The notes: a model not told the origin generated them from the letters alone. A DNA stretch of 64,000 nt from Cornus controversa (GCA_026545225.1 CM048846.1:51142270-51206269); one strand, 5' to 3'; positions 44,150-55,605 are shown, numbered from the stretch's first letter. Made by a program: numbers and translations.

Positions 44150-45303
44150 AGAGATGATATATATTTGGCATATTGTTCCTGATACATATATAACGAGGAT
44201 AGGCTACCAATATCATTGGGAAAGGATTCTTCTGATAAATTGCAGTTTTGGAGATGTAATTTATTTAAAGTGCACAAACCAGAAAGCAATTCCAGTTGCA
44301 AATAAGTTGAATTAGCACTTGTTCTCTTTCCCAAGAATGAATATGACATCAATGAACTTGGCTTCTTGGGAGATCGCCCTTGAAAATCATCGAGATTAAG
44401 ACTCGTAATGTTACTCAAGCGTGCAATAGATGATGGTAACAGTTTTATAGCAGTTCCTCCAATGTAAAGAAAAAATAAATTCTTCATTCTAGAAAAAATG
44501 TTGCTAGGAACACTTTTAAGCTTTTGGCACCCCTTAAGATTTAAATACACAAGCCCATTAAGATGCTCAATGGATGAGGGTAAATCATTTATTCCACTAC
44601 CCTCTAAAACAAGGTTCTCCAAACAATCCATATCCCCCTGAATCTCTGGAAATTTCTCAAGTTTTACACATTCTGACAGATCAAAAACTTTCAAATTTTT
44701 TAACTCAATGCTTGTTGGGAGACTCCTCAGTTTTGAACATTTCTGAAGACGCACTTCAATAAGCCTCTCGTGAACTCCGCTGGAAAGGTGAACCTTAACT
44801 AGATTTGAACATTCTCGAAGACTTAAAATCTCGAGACATGGGAGGCAGGACAAATCAGGAGTTTTGTCCAAATATGGGCAGTAACTGAGATCAAGGGTTT
44901 TTAAATTCTTTGGAAACTGCAAAGCAAATAAGCGATCAATGAAAGAAATAAATTAATTTCAATAACTCAGCAGTACTATTCATATGAAAGTAAGTGTGCA
45001 AATAAATTTTGAACATACGTTGTTACCCATCGGAATTTGTTTGATTTGGCTATGAGGAAGCTGGAGTGTAACAAGATTTTTCAAATGGAAATTGGATGGC
45101 AAAGAACCTGTTGGATAACCATCCCAAACAAGATAACGTAATTCATTTGACAGATATGTAAGCTGTCCGCAAAGCCGTACACCACTAAGTTTGAGCAATT
45201 TGAGTTTCTTCATCTTTGCAAAGACATCAACATTTACATGTAACTCCTCTGATAGGTGGTCATGAGGCATGTTTAGCATAATGCCTTTAATTTTTTCTGT
45301 TGC
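44119..45303 (-). CDS. LRR exons of the TNL
   Basis: Exon 45303-45019 (95 codons, phase 0) carries ATEKIKGIMLNMP, FAKMKKLKLLKLSGVR and LRYLVWDGYPTGSLPSNF, the TNL LRR_3 opening. Exon 44916-44119 has repeats such as LKTLDLSYCPYLDKTPDLS, LENLVLEGSGINDLPSSIE and LVYLNLKGCQKLKSVPS, and ends near NDIGSLSSLYMYQ, where the frame is lost. A donor in the expected position is absent (nearest, at 44185, leaves a 54-base gap). LRRs usually confer recognition. Confidence 0.88.
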
Positions 45304-45460
45304 CTAATTACCAAGAACATGGTATAAGTTACCAAATTGCATTAAAATCTAATTAAAAATATACAAGTTTACAAGTGCTTATATAAAAAAAGATAAAGCG
45401 AAGTCTACTTTTGCAAACTACTTGCATGTGAAAAGAAACTTATATATAATTTGAACATAC

Positions 45461-46562
45461 CGTATTATCTCTGAGTACTTCATAGATATCTTCATGAAAC
45501 CACAACCTACTGCGTTCGCCAGGATAATCAGGTGATTCTTGATAAACAACTTCCCTACCCATTTCTTGTATCAAATCATGCATAATCAACCTTCTACCAT
45601 CCGTGATAGTAATAAGGAACCGATTAATAAGAACAGCTATTCCAATGCGCGGGTAAGAGCCACAACTCTCTAGTAAATCAATCACATGTTTCTCATCCCA
45701 TCCATTGAAAAAACATGCAATATCGAGTAATATATTCTTTTGATCTATGTCATCAAGGCCATCATAGCTTAGCCGAAGAACATCTTGAATTTGTTTGTTT
45801 GGGATTCTTTGAAGTTTATCCAATTCACTTTTCCACTCTTGTTTGTTTCTTTTATATAATAAAGAACCCAAAATTTGAAGAGCTAATGGAAGGCCTTGTG
45901 CATAATTTATTACACAACGTGAGAGTTCTAAATAATCCTCTTCAGGATAATTCTTCGAGAAGGCATGCCAACTAAAAAGTTGAAGAGCTTCATCGTTATT
46001 AAATAGCTCAACCCTATATATTTCATAATCAACTTTATTTTCTACCAACAAACGTTCATTTCTAGTAGTAACGATGATCCTACTTCCAAAATAAAACCAA
46101 TCCTTTCCTCCAGCTAAATTTTTTAATTGATCCACATTATCCACATCATCAAAAACTACAAGAACCTTCTTGTGACATAGTCTTTGCTTTATCACATTGA
46201 TTCCATAGTGAACATTGCATATCTCTAAATCTTCTTCCATGAGAATGCCTTTCAAGAGTTGTTGTTGGAGATAAGCTAGACCATGCTTTTTTGATTCTTC
46301 TCTTACATTGCCAAGGAAAAGACAACTTTCAAATTGATCACATATTTGATTGAAAATAGCTTTGGCAATAGTTGTCTTACCTATTCCCCCAGTTCCACAA
46401 ATCCCCATAATCCGCAAATCTTTTAACCCATTGTCTAGCAAAGTGATCACTTTATCCACACGAGAATCTATACCCACTTCATACATGGTAACATTTAGTG
46501 CTAGGCGCCCCAAAACTTTTAAAATTTCTTGAACAATTTTCTGGATAAACTTTGCCTCATGC
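45461..46562 (-). CDS. NB-ARC exon of the TNL, motifs intact
   Basis: 1,102 bases, open throughout. Order of motifs: P-loop GTGGIGKTTIAK, RNBS-A FESCLFLGNVREES, kinase-2 KVLVVFDDVDN, RNBS-B GSRIIVTTRN, GLPLALQILGSLL, RNBS-D LDIACFFNGWDE, and MHD RRLIMHDLIQEMGREV. The final Asp of kinase-2 and the MHD triad are conserved, so the nucleotide switch looks complete. Length and phase match typical TNL NB exons. Confidence 0.93.
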
Positions 46563-46894
46563 CTATCAAGTACAATGCACATTTAAAAAAATAGAGTTGG
46601 TTTCATTGTACTAATAAGAGAAATAAAATTGAAGTTACTATAATGAATAGTTCTGTCAATTATAACAAATATATGGGTAAATAATAATATGGGAATAAGG
46701 CAAGGATGATGATGATATGAGTAAATAATAAATAATAAACAACTGAATTCGTGAATCAAAATGTTAGAAATAGATTAATAAATCTCTAAAATGTTGATAA
46801 CTAACTGATAATAATAAAGATAAGAGTGGGAGAATCCACAACCCAAATCATGATACCTTTCATATATAATTCTTGGTCAATTACAGGGAAAAAA

Positions 46895-47025
46895 ATATAC
46901 AAGGGTCCATAGTGGGAGTATGTAAGTGGGACCATTTTCACTGAATGATACATTTTCATTGGCCGGGCATACTAAAATGACTCGATATACCCGGCTGACT
47001 GAATATCTACTCCCATAGTGGATGC
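46895..47025. repeat. Small inverted-repeat element (MITE-like) in TNL intron 1
   Basis: CCATAGTGGGAGTA near 46908 and TACTCCCATAGTGG near 47009 are approximate inverted repeats (11 of 14). The enclosed DNA is about 110 bp and has no coding capacity. Confidence 0.4.
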
Positions 47026-47324
47026 GCAAATTGTGCTAGTAGCTAGGCACTCACATAAGAGAGAGGAGAAACTGCTCAATATAAAATCAAAATGATCTTT
47101 CAGATTAAAACGAGTGAGGATAATAAAAAATGAAGAAGCAAGCAATTGGGTGCGGATAATAGAAAACATAGTTCGCCTATGAATGAATTTAAGATTAAAA
47201 CACCTAATAGAAACTATCTTCTTTTCTACTAGTCTCGAAACCTTGACCGGAGACTTGAAATTTAATAATTAAAGCCACCACGACAAAGGTAGACCAATAC
47301 TCCTAATAGAAACTAAAATATATT

Positions 47325-47492
47325 GAATTGGCTATTGAGTTAGTCTAGTGGTATCGATCTCCTCTCCTCCAAATTGAGAGGATGAGGATTCAACTAAACA
47401 TAGGGGCAAAATCTGTGTTATTTGCTGGGGTAAAAATAATGATAGTAGTAGTAGCAGTATAGGCTATTGTGCAATTTATCTCAGTAAAAAAA
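47325..47492 (+). mobile_element. tRNA-derived SINE candidate in TNL intron 1
   Basis: TTAGTCTAGTGGTATCG resembles a pol III A box (TAGTCTAGTGG), and GAGGATTCAACTA about 35 bases later resembles a B box. About 90 bases follow and it ends in A11 (47486 onward). Target duplications were not seen. Some plant SINE families begin this way. Confidence 0.45.
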
Positions 47493-47996
47493 AAAAATAC
47501 AATTTGATAATATAAATTGTGCTACATGTTTACTTAAGTATTCCAACGTCTTTTAGCTAAACTTTTGCACATATTCCATATTTTCAGCATTTGATATCAA
47601 TTTGAAAATTGATAACCTTAGAAAAAATGATGCACTTCGAATCATAATCCAAAGCATGATAAGCACTAGTAACCTCAGACATACAGAGCACAACCATTTT
47701 TACCAATTTCTCTTATGATGCACTTCCATTCATAATCGGAACTAATTTCTTGATGTAATACTTACTTGGGGCAACCACGGGGTAGATATCAGTGCTCAAA
47801 TTCTGTAATGAATATGAAAGACCTTTTATATATCTAGGACCTATTTCTAACTTTTTTTCAAGGATGTTAATATTGATGAAGTTCATCTTGGTTCTCACCA
47901 CAAACAATAAATAGAATAAAACAAAACATTTAAGCTTAAATACAGATAGAAGCATATGTAATAATTATAGTTTGAGTTGGTAATTAGTCTAATTAC

Positions 47997-48396
47997 CCAT
48001 TTGCAATATTGTTTAAATTCCAGCCGCTTAAATTTGCTGCCTCAACCAAAGCTTCCCTCCACCTCTGCACCTTTTCTTTGTCGTCCCCAAAAGTTTCTTC
48101 GTGTTTGGCAAATGCTTCTACAAAACTTCCCTTTTGTTTCCGTATGTCTGAGGGATCCATATTGTAGAAGACTGGCAAAACTGTCTGTCCCATTGTGCTT
48201 TTGCATTCAATGATCTCTACGAGTTCATCCAAACACCACGAGGATGATGCATAGTTGTTCGAGAAAATGATGATTGCGATTCTCGATTCCTTGATAGCCT
48301 TGAAGAGTGCCGGAGAAATCGATTCTCCTCTCTCAAGTTTCTCGTCATCTTTGAAAGTGTAAATTCCTCTCTGTTTCAGAACCATATAAAGATGGT
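47997..48396 (-). CDS. TIR domain exon, lacking its first strand and helix
   Basis: Reads HLYMVLKQRGIYTFKDDE, then SPALFKAIKESRIAIIIFS, YASSSWCLDELVEII (including the helix with the TIR-NADase Glu), TVLPVFYNMDPSDIRKQKGS and RWREALVEAANLSGW. Missing are the opening VFLSFRGED-type strand and the first helix before HLY. A possible start is the Met of LYMVLKQ (48385). Donor AATGG/GTAATTAG at 47996. Confidence 0.9.
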
Positions 48397-48412
48397 AACT
48401 GTTTCATGATGC

Positions 48413-49125
48413 TTTGGGCATCATGACCCCGGGTCAAGTTTCGCTTAAGCCAAACCTGACAATGATTTAAGAAGTCAATGGCATTATTTTCCAAATCAGT
48501 ATCAACAGACTGCCCCAATAAAGCGAGTGAGTGAAGGATCCAGTAGCAAAGCCAAGGCCGACTCAAAAATTTGAAAGAAAAAGATACATATATATATAGA
48601 GAGAGAGAGAGACAATGAGGAAGGAAGGTTGCTTGGCATCCAAGGAAGAAAAGGAGGAACTGAGTTGTCTGAGACCATTGGTGAGGTACTCTATGTGCTT
48701 ATCACGTTGAAGCTCCAACCTTTCACATATATCATCAAAGAATAAAATTAAGGAAATATCGTATAAATTGAATCAGCACGACTGATACATATATATGAAA
48801 AACTAAACCCTAGAATTGTTGAACAGAGGCCAAAGAGAGCTTACATGACTGCTTGGGAGTTGGGTGGGAGGTTGAAGAAAGGTTGGTATATGTGAAAAAT
48901 ATCGCCCTCCACCATCCATTGCTCTCGCCTGTGTGATCGTCACTCTCGGAGCCGACGACGACCACGCCATTCCTATAGAAGATTATTTTCAACTGTCAAA
49001 TTAATTAAAAATATATAAAATTTTAATTGTATAAGGGCATTTCTGTAACTTTACTCCCACAATACTTTTCTCAACTTCCCAGAAAAGAAACTACGATATC
49101 TCCTCCACTACAGTTGTCCATCACT
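48413..49125 (-). pseudogene. Second copy of the FTB 5' end (promoter, exons 1-3)
   Basis: Matches 33899-34770 in the same orientation with small deletions. Exon 1 48970-48845 has one extra base (TCGCCTGTG instead of TCGCTGTG), shifting the frame; exon 2 48719-48633 has GC in place of the GT donor; exon 3 48561-48456 is open (RPWLCYWILHSLALLGQ, ENNAIDFLNHCQ). After CAG the match runs into intron 3 sequence and stops at 48413, where TNL TIR sequence starts. The copy lies upstream of the TIR exon, so FTB-derived upstream DNA could in principle drive the TNL. Not able to make FTB. Confidence 0.88.
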
Positions 49126-49224
49126 ATGGGAGGGTCTACAACACGTCATGCCATATGATGTGCATGCTCCTCAGGTGATTGAGGATATGTTTCTTACCAA
49201 TGGTAGAGTTGGTCGCGTTTTATT

Positions 49225-50564
49225 CACTACAAGGAAAAAGGGTTTTAACAACATGTGATAGATATTGTAAAAAGGTTTTGACGACTTGCATACGCATGTT
49301 GTTAATGGCCATGTCGTGAGAAGTTTTTATTAACGACTCTAAATGCAAGTCGTTAAAATGTATTAGGTTTGACAACACGCATTGCAAGTCATTCCAAGTT
49401 TATACTAACGACATACAATGCAGGTCGTTAAAGGATATTATTTTTGACAACATGCCGTACACATTGTTAAAAGCCTGTCCTTACGTTGAAATGTATTATT
49501 TGTTACAACATGCATTGCACGTCGTTAGAAGTTTCAATTTTTTTTTTTTTTATAAAAAATTTCACTTTTCTATTGCAAGTAAAATAGTCTACTATTTTGT
49601 GCATGACTTCAATGCCAACAAGTAATACAAACTACCCCTAAGAATATATATATAAATATAAGATGTATACATATATTTATATAACAATGCTCAAAGAAAA
49701 ATGCCAATAAATTAACAAAAAAAATATATCATTCATATGATATAATTAACAAATTTGTGAAAGATTAAATAACTAAACCAATAAACTTTTTTTTTTAAAA
49801 AAATAATCACTTAACCATCATATTTGAACATAGTCCCCTCTCCCCTCTTTAATACATGTCATATCCTTGATAATTGCTTGTTCAATCACATTCTGCAAAA
49901 ATAAAAATAAAAATTATTACATTTAAGAATATCACATTTACAACAAAAATCATCAATTACTATAAAGACATTTATAAACATACTTTACTTGTAAACACAT
50001 AAAATATATATTTTTATCCCTTTATAAATGTATAAATCCATATATATATGTATGTGTGTGTGTGCGCGCGCGCGCTTCCAATATAAGATAAAATAATTAC
50101 CTCCTAAAACAAGTGCGACTAAGTGCTATTGTAACAGATGGGATCCCCGGCCCCTCCCAAATGGTAGTCTAGTACATCCAAATGTTAGGGATATAATCAA
50201 TGTTGATGCATCAAACATTTCTAGGATCTTATTATGTTCATAATCAATTTGTAGACATGACAAACTCCAGCATTTTCTAACATGACTAATGCTATAATAC
50301 CAATTGAAAATATAGCGATTCACTTTGCTGATAGATAGGAAAAATTAGTTTTAGGAAATATATGATTATTTTCACAAGAATTTAAAATGAAGGAGACATA
50401 ATCAATTATGGAAAGCAACATAGTCAAGAAATAAAAAACTCATGTGGGGATGGCATATCTTCATAATAAATGAACAAAGTAAATGATTTCCCTCTAAGTA
50501 TCACAGAAATGAATTTAAACAATATCCAACTGTTATATCCAAAATCATGAGTGACAAACATTAG
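49225..50564 (+). mobile_element. CACTA (En/Spm) transposon end with subterminal palindromes
   Basis: CACTACAAGGAAAAAGGG at 49225 is a CACTA terminal inverted repeat. Behind it, from about 49250 to 49530, seven loosely palindromic units of the type AACGAC-n-TGCATTGCA-GTCGTTAA occur about 30-45 bases apart (for example 49325-49352, 49412-49436), as expected for transposase-binding subterminal repeats. The matching right end (ending AGTAGTG) is not recognised, so the extent is a guess. AT-rich DNA without a transposase fills the rest; (TG)n(CG)n occurs at 50050-50074. Confidence 0.7.
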
Positions 50565-50569
50565 ACTAT

Positions 50570-51205
50570 TGATGCAGGAGGATCCGAGTCAGAGGATGCT
50601 GAGTTGTCAGATAGCACGTTGATGGCGCTGAGTTACTATGAGTTGGTAGATCAGCGCAAAGATGGCAGGAAATCGTGATCTTTTTTTTAAGTGGGGCAGT
50701 TTTGGTATTTTGGCCATAACTTTGGCTACGGGTATCAGAATTGCTATTATGACCACAATTCGGAAAGCTCTTTTTGGCGCGCACGTCGTGGTTACCTAGC
50801 TATGCTTGGTGCATGTCGTTTTCGATGTCAAAATCCATTATTTTCCCTTTCAAATCCCCATTTTTAGTTATTTTTTTTCGTTTATGGTAATATTTCTTTT
50901 GTTGTTTAGGAAGTGATTCTGAACCTGATTTGGGCTAGATTTTTAGCAAAGTACTTCTTTTATTACGTATTTCCTTTTGGCATGATTATTGGGATTTTGC
51001 TATTTTTGGTAAAATTCTGATAATGACCTTTTTTTAGCTATATAGCCTGGCTTATGGGCTGATATTCAGTTAACTTTAATTTTGATAATATTGAATTGAA
51101 TACCAGAGGATTTTCTCTGTGTTTTGGGCGATTCTCTTGTGTTCTTCCCTGTGAATTACCTGTTGACACTAGCCTACAGAATAATCACTATTCTGTCTGG
51201 CGTCA
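50570..51205 (+). repeat. 5' LTR of the gypsy element
   Basis: 636 bp, TGATGCAGGAGGATCCGAG ... TATTCTGTCTGGCGTCA. Primer site follows two bases later. It carries coding remnants of the polyprotein end (SEDAELSDSTLMALSYYEL) because the LTR start overlaps the ORF end. Confidence 0.92.
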
Positions 51206-51255
51206 GTTGGTATCAGAGCTTCAGCATCTTCCTGGGTGAGATTTCATCAGTTTCC

Positions 51256-52190
51256 ATGGCTGGTGGTCGTGGTTGTGGTTGTCACGGGCAGGTTCCGAAC
51301 GAGGAAGTCCCACACCGTGATCGTAGTGCTCATGATTTGATAATTGAGGATTTACAGAGGCAAGTTACAGAGTTAACCCAGCGTCTAACGGCGCAGACTG
51401 TCAGTGACCGTGAGATGGAAGATCACGAATCCGATTCTAGTTCCGACAACCAGTTTCACAATCATGCTCGATTCTGGGGGCACCGTGGTCGGGAGGAACG
51501 TCATGGAGACCTCGGTTTCAGAGTGGATCTGCCCGAGTTTTCTGGTACGTTACAGGCTGAAGGATTTGTCGATTGGTTGAATGAAGTAGAGCGTATCTTT
51601 GAGTATAAGGAAGTCCCAGATCGTGTCAAAGTGAAACTGGTCGCCATCAAACTCAAATACAGAGCATCTGTATGGTGGGAGTAGTTGAAGTGATCACGAG
51701 ACAGGCATGAAAGGCCAAGATCACTGATTGGGAGAGGATGAAGAAGAAGATGAAGGGCCACTTCCTTCCTTTCGGCTACACTCAAACCTTGTTTCAGCGA
51801 CTTTATTCGTTGAGGCAAGGCATGAGATCGATTGATGATTACACAGAGGAGTTCTATCAATTGATAGCCCAGAATGATTTATCCAAGATGGAAGAGTAGA
51901 CGGTGGCGCGGTATTTGGGAGGATTGCGGTAACCCCTGCAGGATGCCCTCAGCCTTTACTCACTTTAGACTGTTTTTGAAGCATACCAACACGCACTTGC
52001 TGTGGAAAAATAGCAGAATAGAAGGCTAGTGGTCAGAAGCGATCAAAGCAATCGGCCAGTTCGACCTCAAGAATCCCGTCCTGTCCAGAAGCCACCACAG
52101 GGTAATTCTAACTCAAATATTAGATGTTTCAAATGTGGTGAACAGGGACATAAAGTGACTGAGTGGAGGAAGCCTGCAAGTTAGAAGGGC
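51256..52190 (+). pseudogene. Gag of the gypsy element, frame-broken
   Basis: MAGGRGCGCHGQVPNEE start; LEGF-type capsid pattern FRVDLPEFSGTLQAEGFVDW, VERIFEYKEVPDRVKVKLVA, then WERMKKKMKGHFLPFGYTQT and SIDDYTEEFYQLIAQND. A zinc knuckle CFKCGEQGHKVTEW at about 52129-52170 has Trp in place of the final Cys. Stops after ASVWWE (51684) and elsewhere break the frame. Confidence 0.85.
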
Positions 52191-52214
52191 AAAAACCTCC
52201 TGATTGAGGAAGAC

Positions 52215-52960
52215 GTGGTAGACGAAACTAAGGAGATTGGAGAGCTTATGTATGACGATGATGAAGATGAAGATGTGCTATATGGAGATGGTCATGAGAC
52301 TCTGGTCATTCGTAAGAGTCTACTGACTCCCAAGGGCGATTCAGGAGACAATTGGTTGAGAACCAATATTTTCCACACAACCTGCACAGTTGCAGATAAA
52401 GTCTGTAAGATGCTCATTGATAGTGGCAGTTGTGAGAACGTGGTGTCTGAAGAGGCTGTCCAGAAACTGAAGTTGAAGACATAACGTCATCCCAACCCGT
52501 ACAAATTGTCATGGCTGAATAAAGGCAATGAGGTAACAGTAGACAGGCGATGCCTAGTGTCTTTTTTGATTGGCAGGAAACATTTTGATAATGTTTGGTG
52601 TGATGTTGTGTCTATGGATGCTTGTCATATACTGTTAGGCAGACCTTGGCATTATGATCGCAGTGTTATTCATGATGGGCAAAAAAAATACATATTCCCT
52701 TAGCCTCAAGGGGAAGAAGATTGTGTTGGCCCCTCGTCGGGAAGAAACCACTCCTACCCCGGTAGCCAATACTACTAACCTGCTTTCTATGTCTAGGTTT
52801 TTAACTGAGATTGAGCATGGGAAAGTGGTCTATACTCTACTGACTTGTGAAAATAGCGCAACAGACGTGAATCCAGATTTACCAGCAGAGGTGCAACAGT
52901 TGCCAGCAGAGTTTTCTGACCTAATGCCAGAGGATCTTCCTCCTGGGCTGCCGCCTATGA
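52215..52960 (+). pseudogene. Aspartic protease region of the gypsy element
   Basis: VADKVCKMLIDSGSCENVVS holds the D-S-G active site (about 52410); DACHILLGRPWHYD is the conserved ILGRPW region. A stop after LKLKT (52484) and a frame change near 52680 split it. An LPAEFSDLMPEDLP-PGLP linker leads into RT. Confidence 0.85.
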
Positions 52961-53940
52961 GGGATATTCAACATCAGATCAACCTTATTTCGGGGTCCAG
53001 TTTGCCTAATCGACCAGTGTATTGCCTCAATCCCAAGGAATCTAAAGAATTGCAGTGACAGGTGGTAGAGTTGTTGGAGAGGGGCTACATCCGTGATAGT
53101 ATGAGCCCATGTGCAGTTCCTGCTCTGCTAGTGCTGAAGAAAGATGGCTCTTGGCGTATGTGTGTTGATAGTAGAGCAATCAACAGGATTACAGTGAAAT
53201 ACAGATTTCCAATTCCCCGTCTAGATGATATGTTAGACCAGCTGTCCAGTTCTAAGGTTTTCTCAAAAATTGACCTTAAAAGCGGATACCACCAAATCAG
53301 AATAAGGCCTGTGGATGAGTGGAAGACAGCGTTTAAAACGTAACATGGGTTGTATGAGTGGATGGTTACGCCTTTTGGGTTGTCCAATGCGCCCAACACA
53401 TTTATAAGATTTATGCATCAGGTTCTACGACCTTTCATGGGGAAATTTGTTGTAGTTTACTTCGATGACATCCTCATCTATAGTCCAACATGGATGTCAC
53501 ACTTTGATCACCTCTGTGCTGTTTTTGCTATGTTGAGGACAAAGCACCTGTTCGTCAATCAGAAGAAGCGTTCTTTCTTCTCTACTTCTGTAATTTTTCT
53601 TGGTTTTGTTATGTCTACTGATGGTGTTTATGCAGATCCATCGAAGATAGATGCGGTCTTGGAGTGGCCCAAACCAAAAACCTTGCACGATGTCCGAAGT
53701 TTCTTTCGATTGGCATCTTTCTACCGTCGGTTCATCAGGAACTTCAGCACTCTGATTGCTCCTGTTATAGAGTGCCTCAAGGGATGTGATTTCCATTGGT
53801 CCAAGGAGGCGGATGCCAATTTTCATTTGGTCAAGCAAAAGATGACAGAGGCACCAGTTTTGGCACTTCTTGATTTTGAAAAGGTGTTTAAGGTAAACTG
53901 TGATGCATACGGGGTTAGCATTGGTGGTGTTCTGAGTTAG
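52960..53940 (+). pseudogene. Reverse transcriptase of the gypsy element
   Basis: Motifs in order: [84 protein letters not shown], and catalytic [11 protein letters not shown] (about 53455). Stops at 53056-53058 and 53341-53343 (in FKT-stop-HGLYEW) break the frame. Thumb region [16 protein letters not shown] and [16 protein letters not shown] follow. Confidence 0.9.
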
Positions 53941-54350
53941 GAGGGGCGCCCAATAGCTTTTTTCAGTGAGAAGCTATCAGGATCAAAGAAGAATTATTCC
54001 ACTTATGATCTGGAGTTTTATGCCATCGTTCAGTCCCTGAAGCATTGGCGTCACTACTTAATACAGAGGGAATTCATTCTTCTCATTGATCATGAGGCCT
54101 TGAAGTACATCAATGGCCAACACAAGCTGAGTAGACGGCATGCGAAGTGGGTGGCATACTTGCAGGAGTTCACGTTTGCGCTGAGGCACCAAGCAGGGAG
54201 TCTGAACCGTGTTGCAGATGCACTGAGCCATCGCACGTTGCTTTTCACCACTATGAACACTAGAATTGCAGGATTTGAGGCATTCTCTGATATGTATCCT
54301 GCAGATCCTTCCTTCGGGAGGATAATTCAGGAGGTAACTGATGGTCAATG
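53880..54350 (+). pseudogene. RNase H of the gypsy element
   Basis: [17 protein letters not shown], then a stop, EGRPIAFFSEKLSGSKKNY, YAIVQSLKHWRHYLI and the RHQAGSLNRVADALSHR tail. The DAY replaces the usual DAS catalytic context. A stop near 53938 is the only break until about 54351. Confidence 0.88.
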
Positions 54351-54389
54351 ACATGACTTTATTTTGCATAATGGTTATCTGTTTCGTGG

Positions 54390-55605
54390 ATTACAGTTGT
54401 GCATTCCAGATTGTTGACTAAGGCAGCATATTATTAGTGAACTTCATAACGAGGGTCATTTTGGGTGAGATAAGACGTTGGCTTTGATCTCTTCCAATTA
54501 TTATTGGCCCAAATTGACCAGTGAAGTGGCCCATTATGTGGAGTGTTGTTATGTGTGTCAGCGATCTAAGGGAGTCCTCACTAATGCGAGCCTATACACA
54601 CCTTTACCGGTACCTGAAGCCCCTTGGCTTGATGTTAGTATGGACTTTGTGTTGGGTTTACCCCGTACCCAATGGGCCGTGGATTCTATTTTGGTTGTGG
54701 TTAACAGGTTTTCTAAAATGGCCCATTTTGTAGCTTGCAGGAAAACAATGGATGCTGCCCGGGTCGCCCATCTTTACTTCAAGGAGATTGTGTGTTTACA
54801 TGGTGTTCCCCAATCCATTATCTCAGATCGCGACACCAAGTTCATGAGTCAATTCTGGAAGAGTCTATGGGAGAAACTGGGGATGAAGTTGAATTTTAGC
54901 ATCGCCTACCATCCCCAAATAGATGGTCAGACTGAGGTGGTGAATCGGAGTTTGGGGAACTTTTTGAGGAGTTTGGCATGAACTAAACCGAAGCACTGGG
55001 ATTTGGCATTACCTCAAGCAGAATTTTCCTATAACAGGTCGAAGAACAGAACAACACGAATGAGCCCATTTGAGATTGTCTATGGTCAGAATCCATTCAG
55101 GGTGCTTGACTTAGCCCCTATTCTACGTGTGGGCCATTTCAATCGCAAGGCAGATGAGATGGCAGAACATCTTCGAGGTATCCATGAGCAGGTCAAGCTG
55201 GCCATTCACGAGAGTAATGCCAAGTACAAGGTTCAGGCTGACAACCACCGTTGTCAGGTACTTTTTGATGTTGTTGATTTTGTTTGGGTGGTATTAACTC
55301 GTGATCGTTTTTCTGTTGGAGAGTATAATAAGCTTAAGGAACGGAAGATTGGTCCCTGTGAGATATTGCAGAAGATCAATGATAACGCCTATAGACTGTG
55401 CCTCCCTAGTTATTTGAGGACTTCTAATGTCTTTAATGTGAAACACCTGAGTCCTTGCTTTATGGATTCCTATGAAACTATTGTGAACTCGAGGATGAGT
55501 TCTTTCCAACCCGGGGTGACTGATGCAGGAGGATCCGAGTCAGAGGATGCTGAGTTGTCAGATAGCATGTTGATGGCGCTGAGTTACTATGAGTTGGCAG
55601 ATTAG
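54390..55605 (+). pseudogene. Integrase of the gypsy element, ending inside the 3' LTR
   Basis: Zinc-binding HIISELHNEGHFG ... CYVCQRSKG; core with DVSMDFVLGLPRT (Asp), SIISDRDTKFMSQFW (Asp) and YHPQIDGQTEVVNRSLGNF (Glu); then QAEFSYNRSKNRTTRMSPFE-type GPY/F region and ERKIGPCEILQKINDNAY. The frame ends SESEDAELSDSMLMALSYYE within the 3' LTR. A TGA after RSLA (54979-54981) and a frame shift occur. Confidence 0.88.

Larger units (their letters stand above)
43652..48396 (-). pseudogene. TIR-NBS-LRR resistance gene, N-terminally truncated and C-terminally frame-broken
   Basis: Intracellular immune receptor of the TNL class. Exons on the minus strand: TIR 48396-47997, NB-ARC 46562-45461, LRR 45303-45019, LRR 44916-44119, post-LRR 44149-43652. 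Splice phases at the first three junctions agree (ANG/HEAKFIQ, DNT/ATEKIKG, GNN/FPKNL). The first TIR strand and helix are missing; at about 48396-48413 the exon abuts a copied FTB segment in the same orientation. The LRR-to-post-LRR step is out of frame with a gap too short for a normal intron. NB-ARC is intact. The 1.4-kb intron 1 holds a SINE-like sequence. I know no name for this locus. Confidence 0.88.

Noticed and set aside
47325-47400. Functional tRNA gene
   Set aside because: A- and B-box-like strings only; no cloverleaf and an A tail points to a SINE.
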